Assembly (NCBI GenBank): GCA_026993525.1
Contig: JALWSS010000084.1
Span: forward strand, 1-64,000
Source: Saprospiraceae bacterium
Lineage (GTDB): Bacteria > Bacteroidota > Bacteroidia > Chitinophagales > Saprospiraceae
DNA: 64,000 nucleotides
Reading direction: 5' to 3'
The notes beneath the pieces are model-generated. The model was not told the origin of the DNA. It saw only the letters and a list, made by a program, of their open reading frames with translations, and did not search any database. The translations under genes and the position numbers were made by a program. This document shows positions 16,690 to 26,248 of the stretch, piece after piece. How positions within the stretch are numbered: position 1 is the stretch's first letter; every line of letters begins with the position of its first letter.

Positions 16690-18066
16690 ATGCAGCAGCC
16701 CAACACCTTGGTCTTCATTGTGGAAGACGACCCTATGTATCAGAAAATGGTGAAGTACGTCATGGAACTCAATCCCGACCACGAAGTGCGGGTATTTTCC
16801 AAAGGCAGGGATTGCCTGAAACACCTCGACGAGAAGCCAGCCATTGTTTCACTTGATTACACTTTGCCGGATCTGGAAGGAGAGGAGATTTTGAAAAAAA
16901 TAAAATCTCACGACCCGAACATCGGGGTGATCATTCTCTCCGGTCAGCAAGATGTGGCCACGGCCGTGAACCTCCTGAAGGAAGGAGCAGACGATTATGT
17001 CATCAAAGACAATGAAACAAAGGAGCGGCTCCTGTTGAGTGTGAATAAAATCAAGGAAAAACAATCACTCGTTCAGGAGGTCAACCAGCTCAAACGACAA
17101 CTTGGTCAGACCAGTGAATTCCGTAAAAATATCATTGGCAACAGCCGTCCGATGCAGCATGTGTTTTTGCTGATCGAGAAGGCGGTAAAAACCGATATCA
17201 CAGTTTCCATCACCGGAGAGACGGGCACCGGAAAAGAAGTTGTGGCCAAAGCCATCCACCACAACTCCGGTCGCAGAAAAGGGCCTTTCGTCGCAATCAA
17301 CATGAGTGCCATTCCATCCGAATTGCTTGAAAGTGAATTGTTTGGGTACGAAAAAGGAGCTTTCACCGGGGCTCAGGCCCAAAAGAAGGGCCAGTTTGAG
17401 CTGGCCGACGGCGGCACCCTGTTCCTGGATGAAATCACCGAGTTGGATATGAGTATGCAGGCCAAGCTTTTGCGGGCCCTGCAAGAGCGTGAATTCGTCA
17501 GGGTAGGGGGCAGCAAACCCATTCCGTTCAATGCCCGGATCATTACCGCCTCACACAAAGACATGGCCAACGAGGTGGCCAATGGCAATTTCCGGGAGGA
17601 TTTGTACTACCGGCTTTTGGGCCTGAGCATCGAGTTGCCGCCACTCAGGGATCGGGGCAGTGACGTCCTGTTGCTGGCCCAGCATTTTCTGAATGAGTTC
17701 ACCAAAGCAAACCGCATGGAGCGGATGCACTTTTCAGAGGATGCCCGTCAGAAATTACTGGATTACACATTCCCAGGCAACGTGCGTGAATTGAAGGCCG
17801 TGGTGGAACTGGCAGCGGTCATGGCGTCGGGTTCCTCTATTGTGCCGGAGGATATCCGCTTCAACAGCGCACGAAGCAAAGAAGAAAACTTCTTGCACCA
17901 GGAACTTACCCTCGAAGAATACAAAGAAAGGATCATCCAGCACTACCTGGGCAAATACAACAACGATGTGCTGTTCGTCGCAAAAAAGTTGGGCATTGGA
18001 AAATCCACCATTTACCGGATGCTCAAAGAAAAAGACCTTAGACAAACTGCATCGGCGTATGCCTGA
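16690..18066 (+). CDS. Sigma-54-dependent response regulator (NtrC family)
   Basis: A cytoplasmic transcription activator of 458 residues. Receiver domain ~5-120 with acidic pair Glu12/Asp13 and phospho-acceptor Asp56 (SLDYTLPD); AAA+ domain ~145-385 with Walker A GETGTGKE (176-183), GAFTGA loop (223-228) that contacts sigma-54, Walker B GGTLFLDEI (241-249) and arginine fingers in REDLYYRL; C-terminal Fis-type helix-turn-helix (~425-450; VAKKLGIGKSTIYRMLKEK). It is encoded 15 bp before a hybrid histidine kinase that is very probably its partner. Being divergent from the polysaccharide operon and upstream of WecA-like genes, it may control surface glycan synthesis; that is inference. Confidence 0.95.
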   Translation: MQQPNTLVFIVEDDPMYQKMVKYVMELNPDHEVRVFSKGRDCLKHLDEKPAIVSLDYTLPDLEGEEILKKIKSHDPNIGVIILSGQQDVATAVNLLKEGADDYVIKDNETKERLLLSVNKIKEKQSLVQEVNQLKRQLGQTSEFRKNIIGNSRPMQHVFLLIEKAVKTDITVSITGETGTGKEVVAKAIHHNSGRRKGPFVAINMSAIPSELLESELFGYEKGAFTGAQAQKKGQFELADGGTLFLDEITELDMSMQAKLLRALQEREFVRVGGSKPIPFNARIITASHKDMANEVANGNFREDLYYRLLGLSIELPPLRDRGSDVLLLAQHFLNEFTKANRMERMHFSEDARQKLLDYTFPGNVRELKAVVELAAVMASGSSIVPEDIRFNSARSKEENFLHQELTLEEYKERIIQHYLGKYNNDVLFVAKKLGIGKSTIYRMLKEKDLRQTASAYA

Positions 18067-18081
18067 GAATAATCCATTACA

Positions 18082-21000
18082 ATGGAAATGTGGAACCCAA
18101 AATTTGACCTTACAGAACTGGCCCTGGAAATTGGCCGGGGAGATCATCCCGTTGAATCATGGGCTTTGTTCCTGGCAAAATTGGCTCAGGTTGCCGGGTG
18201 TGACGATCTTTCGGTCTGGCGTCTCAATCAAGCTGATAATAAACTCTATTTATACAGTTCGGCAGGCCGTTTAAAAGACGATATTATTCGCAAAAGTGGT
18301 CTGGACAATATCCCCAGCCGTAATTTTGCGATACGATTAAATAAAAAACAATTATCAGAAAATTATCTGCAAGCCTTTGGCGGTTTAAGGGATACGCTCG
18401 TACTCATCCGGTTGGATGGGTACGGGTTTCTTGCTTTGGAGGATCCCCGTTGGCCTTTGGAAGAGCTGGCAGGCGATGACGTATTTGTCAGAATATGCAA
18501 GCGGCAGATTGAAGCTGCTGCCAGGTTGGAGCAACAACTCAGATTGAAATTCCGGAACAAGAAAAAACTGCGAATCATACAAAAACTTCGTGACTGGCGG
18601 GGTACCTATGCCGAACTGTTCGAAAACATCAACCACGCGGTTCTGGTTACCGACTCCAATGGGGTGATTACCAATGCCAACAAAGAAGCAAGAGAGTTGC
18701 TGGGCTTTCCCAGGTCAACATTGCGACAGGCCAGGCTGCACCATTTCGTTCATGAAAAATCTATTGAAAGTTTTCAAAATTTGATTCTGAGAACCAAAGA
18801 ATCCGGTGCCGTATTCAACCATGAATGTGATTTCAGGAACAGCAACGGCATGCTCATTCACTGCCTGGTGAATTGCAGCCTGGTCAGGAAAAGCGGCACA
18901 TTCTCCGGTTTCAATATCTCACTTCAAAATATTACCCGAAGAAAAAAAGCAGAAAGTCTTCTGGAACAAATCCGGCAAACCCAGGAGCAGGTTTTGAGCA
19001 ACCTGCCGGTGGGCATTTGCCTGACTGACATGGATGGGAATGTGACAACGGTTAATCCTCATTTTTTCAAAATATTTGAGGTGTGTAAATCAGAAGATGA
19101 CCTGCATAATTTCAAATACGAAGATCATTTTCTGAATCCGCAAAGGGAAGAGCGAAGGGTTAGTGAATTAAACGAAAAAATGGAACCGGTCACCAACGAT
19201 GTCATCTTTTTGAAGAATGGCCGAATTGTAAGCAGGGACTTTGTGCCGATCAAGTTCCAGGGCAAGCCAATCGGTAAACTCTGGACCTTCAAGGACATCA
19301 CTGAAGAATACAACGCACATCTTGAACTTCAGGCCAGCGAAAAGCGGTACCGGGGAGTCATTGAGAATCTCTCATTGGGCATATTGGAATGGAGCCCCGA
19401 CAAGAGGGTAGTCGCTGTTTATCCTTCATTTATGAAAATTGTCAATGTTGACCCTGTCAGAATTTTGGGTAAGAGGAGTTCAGATATTTTTGTCACGGGG
19501 CAAGATATTTTTGAAGAGATAGCGGGAGGTACCTCTATCGAGGCGGAATTTCGTTTGCCTGGTGCGGCCACAAAATGGATGCTGATCAGCACCGTGCCGG
19601 TGTATGAGCAATACCAGAAAATCAGGGGCTATTTGTCTGTGTTGTATGACATTACTGACAGGAAGATGATGGAGGAGCAATTGTTGGAGGCACAACAGCG
19701 CGCGCTGGAAGACAGAGATTACGAGCGTTATTTTCTGGCAAATATGAGCCATGAAATCCGCACACCGCTGAATGCCATTGCAGGCATGACGCACCTGTTG
19801 CGAAATACCCGGCTAAGCTCTGCTCAAAGGCAATACGTTGACAGCCTGGAGTCTTCTACCGGGGCTTTGCTGCACTTGCTCAATGATGTACTGGATATTT
19901 CAAAGATGGAGGCCGGCCAAATGGAGCTGGAAACAAGAGAATTCAACCTGGAAACTTTGTGCAAAAACCTGGTCTCTTCATACCAGGCCAGGACCAAAGG
20001 CGAGCCGGTTCAACTGTTGTTGCAGTTCGACAAGCGCATTGACAGGGCCGTCATGGGTGATCCGGTACGCTTGCAACAGATACTGGGCAACCTGCTCAGC
20101 AATGCCTGCAAATTCACCCGGGAGGGAGCAATAGTCCTGGAGCTGTCGCTTGTTGAAAACAGGGCAGATGTTTACCATGTGAAATTTGCCGTTCATGACA
20201 CCGGTATTGGTATATCTGAGGAAAAACAAGAGCGGATTTTCGAAAAATTCAAACAGGCCGATGCAGCAACCGGCAACGATTTTGGCGGCACGGGGCTGGG
20301 TTTGTCCATCGTGAAACAACTGGTTGAGTTGCACGGTGGATTCATCGAAGTAGATTCCAGGGAGGGTGAAGGTTCTTCCTTCAGTTTCATCATTGACCTG
20401 AAAAAATCTGACCGGCCGGCCATCGAGCTCCTTGTCTCTGATGAAAAGGAATCAAGTGCGAGCAAGGAATTGCAAAACGGTACTTTTCTCATTGTGGATG
20501 ACAACCCCACCAACCTTAAGCTGATGGCCAGGCTTTTTGAAATGTGGGGCTGCGGATATGAGTTGGCCATGAGCGGAAAAGAAGCCATCGTAAAAACAAG
20601 GGGTCAGCAATTCGATCTTATATTGATGGACTTGCGCATGCCCGGAATGGACGGTTGTGAAACGACCCGGAGAATCCGAACCGATGCGTTGAATCAAAAC
20701 AGGAAGACTCCTGTGGTTGCGCTTTCGGCTGCCATCCTTCCGGATGACCGCCGGCAGGCTTTGAAAGCAGGTATGGACGACTTCATGCCCAAACCTTTTT
20801 CTCCTCCCCAATTGTTGGAATGCATGCACCGGCATCTGAAATTCAAACTTCAACCGGCAAGTGTTGTGAAAACAGGTGAGCCGAAAAATACTTCAGCGAA
20901 AGATTTTGCAAGGGCACCTGCCAACACTCCAGGTCTGGAATACCTGCTGGCGTTCAGCGATGGCGATAAAAAATTTGTTCAGGACATCATCACCACTTTC

Positions 21001-21270
21001 CTTGACGACGCACCCGCGGCCATCGAGAGCATGGAACGCCATTTAACCGAAGGGAATAACAGAAAGGCCGCAAATATCATTCACCGTTTCAAGCCCAACC
21101 TGGAAACACTTGGCCTGATTGATCTAAAAAACGATGCGGTAATTCTTGAGAATGAATTAAAAGAAACATCCTCATCAGATGCTGAATACCTGATGAGGAT
21201 GTGCAAACCGTTTATCAGCGATCTCAGGCAGGCACTTGCCGCTTTGCGTCGTTCCTTGAAGGAGTTGTAA
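18082..21270 (+). CDS. Hybrid histidine kinase with PAS domains, receiver and HPt
   Basis: A protein of 1062 residues without obvious membrane segments, so a cytoplasmic sensor. Order: GAF-like N-terminal region (~1-150), a coiled linker, three PAS domains (~175-290, ~300-415, ~420-535), HisKA with phospho-accepting His557 in NMSHEIRTPLNAI, HATPase_c (~665-785; DTGIGI and GGTGLGLSIV), receiver with Asp850 in LILMDLRMPGMDG, and a C-terminal HPt-like domain with His1001 in NIIHRFKPNLETLG. This gives a full phosphorelay: His557 to Asp850 to His1001 to Asp56 of the NtrC-type regulator encoded 15 bp upstream. The 3' end overlaps the convergent WecA-like gene by 47 bp. The signal sensed is unknown. 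Confidence 0.93.
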   Translation: MEMWNPKFDLTELALEIGRGDHPVESWALFLAKLAQVAGCDDLSVWRLNQADNKLYLYSSAGRLKDDIIRKSGLDNIPSRNFAIRLNKKQLSENYLQAFGGLRDTLVLIRLDGYGFLALEDPRWPLEELAGDDVFVRICKRQIEAAARLEQQLRLKFRNKKKLRIIQKLRDWRGTYAELFENINHAVLVTDSNGVITNANKEARELLGFPRSTLRQARLHHFVHEKSIESFQNLILRTKESGAVFNHECDFRNSNGMLIHCLVNCSLVRKSGTFSGFNISLQNITRRKKAESLLEQIRQTQEQVLSNLPVGICLTDMDGNVTTVNPHFFKIFEVCKSEDDLHNFKYEDHFLNPQREERRVSELNEKMEPVTNDVIFLKNGRIVSRDFVPIKFQGKPIGKLWTFKDITEEYNAHLELQASEKRYRGVIENLSLGILEWSPDKRVVAVYPSFMKIVNVDPVRILGKRSSDIFVTGQDIFEEIAGGTSIEAEFRLPGAATKWMLISTVPVYEQYQKIRGYLSVLYDITDRKMMEEQLLEAQQRALEDRDYERYFLANMSHEIRTPLNAIAGMTHLLRNTRLSSAQRQYVDSLESSTGALLHLLNDVLDISKMEAGQMELETREFNLETLCKNLVSSYQARTKGEPVQLLLQFDKRIDRAVMGDPVRLQQILGNLLSNACKFTREGAIVLELSLVENRADVYHVKFAVHDTGIGISEEKQERIFEKFKQADAATGNDFGGTGLGLSIVKQLVELHGGFIEVDSREGEGSSFSFIIDLKKSDRPAIELLVSDEKESSASKELQNGTFLIVDDNPTNLKLMARLFEMWGCGYELAMSGKEAIVKTRGQQFDLILMDLRMPGMDGCETTRRIRTDALNQNRKTPVVALSAAILPDDRRQALKAGMDDFMPKPFSPPQLLECMHRHLKFKLQPASVVKTGEPKNTSAKDFARAPANTPGLEYLLAFSDGDKKFVQDIITTFLDDAPAAIESMERHLTEGNNRKAANIIHRFKPNLETLGLIDLKNDAVILENELKETSSSDAEYLMRMCKPFISDLRQALAALRRSLKEL

Positions 21271-22279
21271 TGGTCTGGTTATTGGCAACAACAAACAGGT
21301 TGGCAACGGCATAGGGTGCGAGCACCAACAGTGGTGCTATGAACCAGAATATTTTGTTATCAAGCACTGTTGCCAGTACGATGGCAATTACCTGAATGCT
21401 TCCCAAAATTACTGATGCCACCGGGTGTGATACCTCATTGTCCACAAAGAGGTGGTGTACATGCGACCGGTCCCCGAAGAAGGGTGAGTTGCCATTCAGC
21501 ACCCTGGTGATTGACACCTTTACCATATCCACCACGGGAAGGGCAATCACACCAAAAGTCATTTGGCAGGCGGAGGCAAAATTTCCGGGTTCAGAATGCC
21601 CTATATTCCAGGTAGCAATGGCCATCAGCGCCATAAAGTATCCCAGGACTACCGACCCGTTGTCACCCATGAATATTTTGGCTTTTTTCCCAAAATTGAA
21701 TCTCAGGAAACCCACCAATGCGCCGGCATAGGAAAAGCTGACGATGGCAAGTGCGTTGTAACCATATTTCAGAAAATACCAGCCGAAAGCCACGCTGGCA
21801 ACGGTTCCCAAAATGCCGGAAAGGCCGTTAATTCCATCAATTAAATTGAAGGCATTGATCATGGCCATGATCACAAATACGGTTGTGCCAAGGTTGAGCA
21901 GCCAGGCATTTTCGACGATTTCGATTTTAAAACCCAGCTCAAATGCGAGCACGGCAGTCAGGGCCTGGAACACCAAACGGGTGGTGACCCCCACAGTGCG
22001 AACATCGTCAATGATTGCCAGCACAAACAAGGGCAGAGCCAGCGCAAATGCCGCCATGGTATTTCCAGCCTGCGGTACCAGCAACATGCCGGCAGAAATG
22101 GCCCAGGCAATGAATATCCCGATACCTCCGAGGCTGCTGACTTTTTCGGTGTGTTTTTTCCTGGTCCCGGGTTCGTCGAACAATTGATTTTTTCGGGCAT
22201 AGTTGATGACCACAGGAATAATGGCCATGGCCATAACCAGGGAGACGGCGAAGGATAGCGTGTAAGTCCAGGTGTTCAT
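21224..22279 (-). CDS. Undecaprenyl-phosphate sugar-1-phosphate transferase (WecA/TagO/MraY family)
   Basis: An integral membrane enzyme that loads the first sugar-phosphate (usually GlcNAc-1-P) on undecaprenyl phosphate to start glycan synthesis. It has 351 residues from the ATG at 22279 and about ten or eleven membrane helices. Family motifs: HTEKVSSLGG (~25-40), the aspartates of IDDVRTVG (~85), NLIDGINGLSG (~145), FMGDNGSVVLG (~200) and the WecA-type histidine loop DRSHVHHLFVD (~270). This loop distinguishes it from MraY. It is 44 bp downstream of a glycosyltransferase gene on the same strand. The C-terminal tail is encoded on DNA that also codes for the end of the histidine kinase on the other strand. 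Confidence 0.9.
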   Translation of the reverse strand: MNTWTYTLSFAVSLVMAMAIIPVVINYARKNQLFDEPGTRKKHTEKVSSLGGIGIFIAWAISAGMLLVPQAGNTMAAFALALPLFVLAIIDDVRTVGVTTRLVFQALTAVLAFELGFKIEIVENAWLLNLGTTVFVIMAMINAFNLIDGINGLSGILGTVASVAFGWYFLKYGYNALAIVSFSYAGALVGFLRFNFGKKAKIFMGDNGSVVLGYFMALMAIATWNIGHSEPGNFASACQMTFGVIALPVVDMVKVSITRVLNGNSPFFGDRSHVHHLFVDNEVSHPVASVILGSIQVIAIVLATVLDNKIFWFIAPLLVLAPYAVANLFVVANNQTITTPSRNDAKRQVPA

Positions 22280-22323
22280 AGCTTTCGTTTTACTTTCATG
22301 GTTTAGGTGTACCAATCACGGCA

Positions 22324-23481
22324 TCAGGATGCCCGCTGAAGGTTTTTCGGCAATTCGAAGTCGAAAACCGGTTTTGGAAGGCGGCTGCTGCTGGTGGCAG
22401 CTTCGGCATACAGGCTGGCAATCCGGCTCCACAGGTACATGCGGTCGGCAATGCGCTTCATGGTGCCTGCCAGTTCTTGCAGGTTGTAGCTGTCCAGTTC
22501 ATCCAATACCCGGCTGATGTCCGAAGAGTCGTTGAAATACAGTGCTTTATGTTGAGTGGTGATCCGGTTGTACACCACGTCGAAAGCCAGGATGGGCCTT
22601 GCCAGGTACATGGCCTCCACCAGTGATGGGTTGGTGCCGCCGGCGCTGTGGCCGTGTACGTACAAGGTGCAATTTGACCGAAGGGTGTTCAACTCTTCCG
22701 GTTCGAAAATGGGGTCCAGCAATTTGATGTGTTCGTATCGGCGGAAAGATTTGCGCAGCGACTTTCCGTATTCGCTGTGGTTCCAGTTTCCGACAATGAC
22801 GAGGGGGAGCTTGTCGTATTTTGCAAAAGCCTCCAGCACCACGTGGATGTTGTTTTCCGGCTCGATGCGGCAGACCTTGAATGCATATTTCCCTTTTAAA
22901 AAGGGATATTTTTTCACGTATTTATCAGTAACGTGAACGGGTTGTGCGTGGTCAGCTCCATACTCGATGAGGCGGCTGCTGATGCCGTAATTATCGAGCA
23001 CATATTTTTGGATGGCTGCGTTGTCCGTAATTATTTCATCGGCAAAACGCACGGCTATTTTTTCACTGATAATGAGGAATTTTTTTGCCAGCCCGTTCCA
23101 CTTTGCCCGGCGCCATTCCAGCCCATCCACGTTGACGATGACCTTGACCCAGGGAAACAGTTTTACGAAGGGAAGCAGCAAACAGCCCGATACGCCAAGT
23201 ACCAGCATCACATCTGCAAAGAGCAGTGCGTGCAGCATGGACAACATATCGTAAAATATGCTCTGCAAGCCATTGGCCTTCAGGGGCAGGTACACCACTT
23301 TGGCGCCTTCCCATTCCGATGTTCTTTCCTCTTCGGAATAGCTTTGCTTGCTGGCATAAACGGTAAGCTGAAACCGGTTGCGGAGTTGCAATACCAGTTG
23401 GTGGGCAAGGGTTTCAAAACCCCCATATTTGGCCGGTACTCCCACCGTACCAATGATGGCGAGCCTGGAGTGAGACTTCAT
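22324..23481 (-). CDS. Glycosyltransferase (DUF1972/GT4-like, rhamnosyltransferase type)
   Basis: A GT-B enzyme of 385 residues for surface polysaccharide synthesis. The N terminus AIIGTVGVPAKYGGFETLAHQLV is the signature of the DUF1972-containing glycosyltransferases, which often add the second sugar (rhamnose or galactose) to the lipid-linked primer. The C-terminal donor domain carries GHSAGGTNPSLVEAMYLARPILAFD (~285-310). It is transcribed just ahead of the WecA-like gene, so this pair probably makes the primer and first linkage for the polysaccharide built by the genes at 11.7-16.4 kb. Confidence 0.85.
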   Translation of the reverse strand: MKSHSRLAIIGTVGVPAKYGGFETLAHQLVLQLRNRFQLTVYASKQSYSEEERTSEWEGAKVVYLPLKANGLQSIFYDMLSMLHALLFADVMLVLGVSGCLLLPFVKLFPWVKVIVNVDGLEWRRAKWNGLAKKFLIISEKIAVRFADEIITDNAAIQKYVLDNYGISSRLIEYGADHAQPVHVTDKYVKKYPFLKGKYAFKVCRIEPENNIHVVLEAFAKYDKLPLVIVGNWNHSEYGKSLRKSFRRYEHIKLLDPIFEPEELNTLRSNCTLYVHGHSAGGTNPSLVEAMYLARPILAFDVVYNRITTQHKALYFNDSSDISRVLDELDSYNLQELAGTMKRIADRMYLWSRIASLYAEAATSSSRLPKPVFDFELPKNLQRAS

Positions 23482-23972
23482 AGTTCCTGTTTTGGTTCAA
23501 ACAGGATTGGCTATGAAGGTGCCAAAGCTACAGGCTTTTGAATATCAATGATTTATGAGTTGATCTTGCAGGTGTGTGTTCCCATTTCAGGAAAAATCCT
23601 CCAATCTGTGAACTGGGGGTTATTGATTATGGAGGATTATGCGGGTTATGGAGGGTTATGGGGATTATAGAGGTTGTTGTTCCCGGGGCTGCCCCCGGGA
23701 TCGGTTGCCGGTTGTCGGTTGTTCCCGAGCTTGCCTCGGGATCAGTTGCCGGTTGTTCCCGAGCTTGCCTCGGGATCAGTTGCCGGTTGTCAGTTGCCGG
23801 TTGGCAGGAATACTCTGTTTAACTCTGTTTTTAACTCCGATAACTCTGCGGTTAAAAAAGTGTAGGGTTGAGAGTGTAGGGTGTAGAGTTTGGAAGCGCT
23901 AGCTTTTTCATCCCTCATCCCTCATCCCTCATCCCTCATCCCTGGATTATGGGGTTTAGCGGCCATCGTCCC
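23482..23972. repeat. Repeat-filled spacer (GGTTATGGRG, GTYGGTT, CTCATCC arrays)
   Basis: A gene-free stretch of 490 bp. About 23625-23680 carries a GGRTTATGG-type repeat; 23688-23815 alternates GGTTGYCGGTTG units with three palindromes (CCCGGGGC/GCCCCCGGG near 23692, and TCCCGAG/CTCGGGA at 23723-23741 and 23757-23775); 23815-23850 repeats AACTCTG; 23905-23945 repeats CTCATCC. The palindromes are inverted copies of those at 41-59 and 151-169. Confidence 0.8.
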
Positions 23973-25877
23973 TCAGCTATTGCTGAAAAACTTATCTGCC
24001 AGGTGCAACTTGCGCAGCAGGGACCTTTTTTTGGTTTGGTGGTCCTGCATTCTCCGAAGGATGTCATCCAGTGAGCGGGTGGCTTCCACAATGTGTTCAC
24101 CTTTGTTCAGCATGATGCATTCAGCCCTTTGTCCGAGGGCTGCGTCAGATATTTCAGCGCGGGTGGGCAGGCCTTGTTTGGCCAGCCCTTCCAGCACCTG
24201 CGTGGCCCAGATGGCAGGAATATGGGCAGCTTCGCACACCCACAGGATTTGTTCCTGCACCTCTGCCAGGCGCTCAAAACCACATTCCACGGCCAGGTCG
24301 CCACGGGCGATCATCACCCCCAGATTTTCGGCCTTCATTCCGATGAGCAGCAGTGACGGCAGCCGGTCAAATGCACGCCGGGTTTCTATTTTTAAAATTA
24401 TTCCCGGCATTTCAACGGCTGAGCGTTGGCATTCTGCTTTTGCCAGTTCGATCAAGTCATCCACATCTGCCGGCCGGTTGACGAAGGACATGCCAATGAG
24501 ATCGGCATGCTTTACGACGAAGGGTAAAATGGCTTTGTCCTCATCGGTGAGGGCGGGCAGGTCAATGTCGGTATCGGGCAGGTTGATGCCCTTGTGGGAA
24601 CGGAGCCGGGTGCCCTGTGGCCTGGCGTGCGTGATGGACACCTTGATATACTCTTTGGCAATTCCACTTATGGTACCACCGATTCTTCCGTCGTCAAACC
24701 AGACCGATTCGCCGGTTGCGGCATTGTCCAGCACCTGGGGAATGGAGCAACAGACCCTGGCCGGATGGAGGATTCCGTTTTCGTCAAAATGAGCCCCTTT
24801 GCCTGGCACCGGGATGCGGTACAAGAGGATTTCATCTCCTGTTTTCAGGTTGATAAAGCCATCCAGTGGCGGCAGTTGTCCGATGGTGTGGGGTTTTTTA
24901 CCCTTGATCTTTTCGCCATTGCGAGTGAGGCGCAGTTTCATCCCACTGGTGAAATAGGCGGTTTTGCCCAGGGCTGCCAGGGCTCCTTGCTGTGTGGCCG
25001 AGGTGATGGCCATTTGCCGTTTCGATCCCCTGGCATCCCTGAAGCTGAGCACATCGCCGGGCTGGCATTTCCGGATCCAGCCTCCGTTCACCGGCAGGGC
25101 TGCTTTTGCTTCCGTTGGCGGGGTGGGTTCAATTTTTTCAGGGTACAGCCAGACCATGGCCGGTTCCACTACCTGTCCCAATTGGTTTTTAACCGGCCTG
25201 ACTTTGAGCACTTCGGGCCCGGGTTCAATTTCGCCGGTTCTGAGTTTGGGGCCGGCCAGGTCCATGAGGATGCGGCATTTTCTGCCGGTGCGGCTTTCGG
25301 CTTTTCGGATGTTCCCGATCAGCCGGAACCAGTCGTCGGGCGTGCCCTGGGCGGTGTTGATCCGGGCGCAGTCCATGCCATTGTCCAGCAGTCTGGCGAT
25401 GAGCCCCATGTCAGTGGAGGCTGCTTCGGGCATGGTCACCATGATGCGGGCCCGGCGTCCGGAGGGGTGTTCACCCAAAAGCTGATCGGTGTGGTCTTCC
25501 AGCAGTTTGCGGCCTTCGCGATGGCAAACAGGCGGCGGCACCGGCGGTTGCCACGCCACACCTTTGAGTTGGTGCAACACTTCCAGAAGGGAGTCCATGG
25601 TGGCCATCACCTTTCGCTCTGCCCGGCCGATGGACGAAAGGCCCCATTCTGACAACAGCAATTGCAAATGCCTTAAGTCCAGTTTTCGCAAAGCCATGTA
25701 ATGCACCAGGTTGATGGCGCTCTTGCGGTATTTGTCATGAACGCCTTCCGGTATGACGGCTTTCGCTGCGTATTTTTCTATTTCGCTGCGCAATGCAGTC
25801 ACTTCTCTGATCAGCAGGTCGAGGCTTTCACGTTCACAAGGCCAGGTGTTTGGTCGGTCGGTCATGGATTGTGACAT
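23973..25877 (-). CDS. Atypical pyruvate kinase family protein with N-terminal extension
   Basis: A protein of 634 residues (ATG at 25877; an in-frame ATG at 25865 is an alternative). Residues ~1-140 are an alpha-helical extension with no family I recognise. Residues ~145-600 follow pyruvate kinase: MDLAGPKLRTG, KIETRRAFDRL, NLGVMIARGDLAVECGFERLAEVQEQI, WATQVLEGLAKQGLPTRAEISDAA and ECIMLNKGEHI. The sequence then stops, so the regulatory C domain of normal pyruvate kinases (470-500 residues) is missing. The usual RxNxSHG segment reads ARINTAQG, so the Ser that helps bind K+ and the neighbouring His are both changed. Activity on phosphoenolpyruvate and ADP is likely but kinetics and ion use may differ. 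A long antisense frame (24594-25652) is a shadow. Confidence 0.8.
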   Translation of the reverse strand: MSQSMTDRPNTWPCERESLDLLIREVTALRSEIEKYAAKAVIPEGVHDKYRKSAINLVHYMALRKLDLRHLQLLLSEWGLSSIGRAERKVMATMDSLLEVLHQLKGVAWQPPVPPPVCHREGRKLLEDHTDQLLGEHPSGRRARIMVTMPEAASTDMGLIARLLDNGMDCARINTAQGTPDDWFRLIGNIRKAESRTGRKCRILMDLAGPKLRTGEIEPGPEVLKVRPVKNQLGQVVEPAMVWLYPEKIEPTPPTEAKAALPVNGGWIRKCQPGDVLSFRDARGSKRQMAITSATQQGALAALGKTAYFTSGMKLRLTRNGEKIKGKKPHTIGQLPPLDGFINLKTGDEILLYRIPVPGKGAHFDENGILHPARVCCSIPQVLDNAATGESVWFDDGRIGGTISGIAKEYIKVSITHARPQGTRLRSHKGINLPDTDIDLPALTDEDKAILPFVVKHADLIGMSFVNRPADVDDLIELAKAECQRSAVEMPGIILKIETRRAFDRLPSLLLIGMKAENLGVMIARGDLAVECGFERLAEVQEQILWVCEAAHIPAIWATQVLEGLAKQGLPTRAEISDAALGQRAECIMLNKGEHIVEATRSLDDILRRMQDHQTKKRSLLRKLHLADKFFSNS

Positions 25878-25929
25878 TTGCCGCTGCAAGGTAAGGGCAT
25901 TCGCACTCAGTGTCCATTTCCCGAAGGTG

Positions 25930-26245
25930 AGTTTTATCCAGTGTTCAGTGTTCAGTGGTCAGTGTTCAGTGCTCAGTTGTCAGTTGTCAGTTGTCAGTGG
26001 TCAGACCTGTCAGTTGAATCGGCAACATAACCCCCGTCTGACCACCGGGCCCTTATAAATCCACACAGTTCAGGAGTTAAAAACATCGTTGAATCCCGAG
26101 ACAAGCTCGGGACCAACCTACAACCTACAACCTCATAATCCTTCATAATCCTCATAATCCTTCATAATCCTCATAATCCTCATAATCCTCATAATCCTTC
26201 ATAATCCTTCATCCCCGATAAATATCGGGGTCATAATCCTCCCTA
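25930..26245. repeat. TTCAGTG array and CATAATCC array
   Basis: Positions 25937-26015 repeat a 7-bp unit (ttcagtg, changing to gtcagtt). At 26094-26112 is the palindrome TCCCGAG/CTCGGGA. Positions 26115-26245 repeat tcataatcc or ttcataatcc (9-10 bp) about a dozen times, with a CCCCGAT-aaat-ATCGGGG hairpin at 26213-26230. The array ends within 5 bp of the next start codon. Confidence 0.85.
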
Positions 26246-26248
26246 ACC

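Noticed and set aside
11694-23481. Complete Wzx/Wzy polysaccharide locus
   Set aside because: No flippase, polymerase or chain-length protein is present, so only part of the pathway is encoded here.
24594-25652. 352-codon antisense frame over the pyruvate kinase gene
   Set aside because: Shadow of a conserved enzyme; its translation has no recognisable domain.
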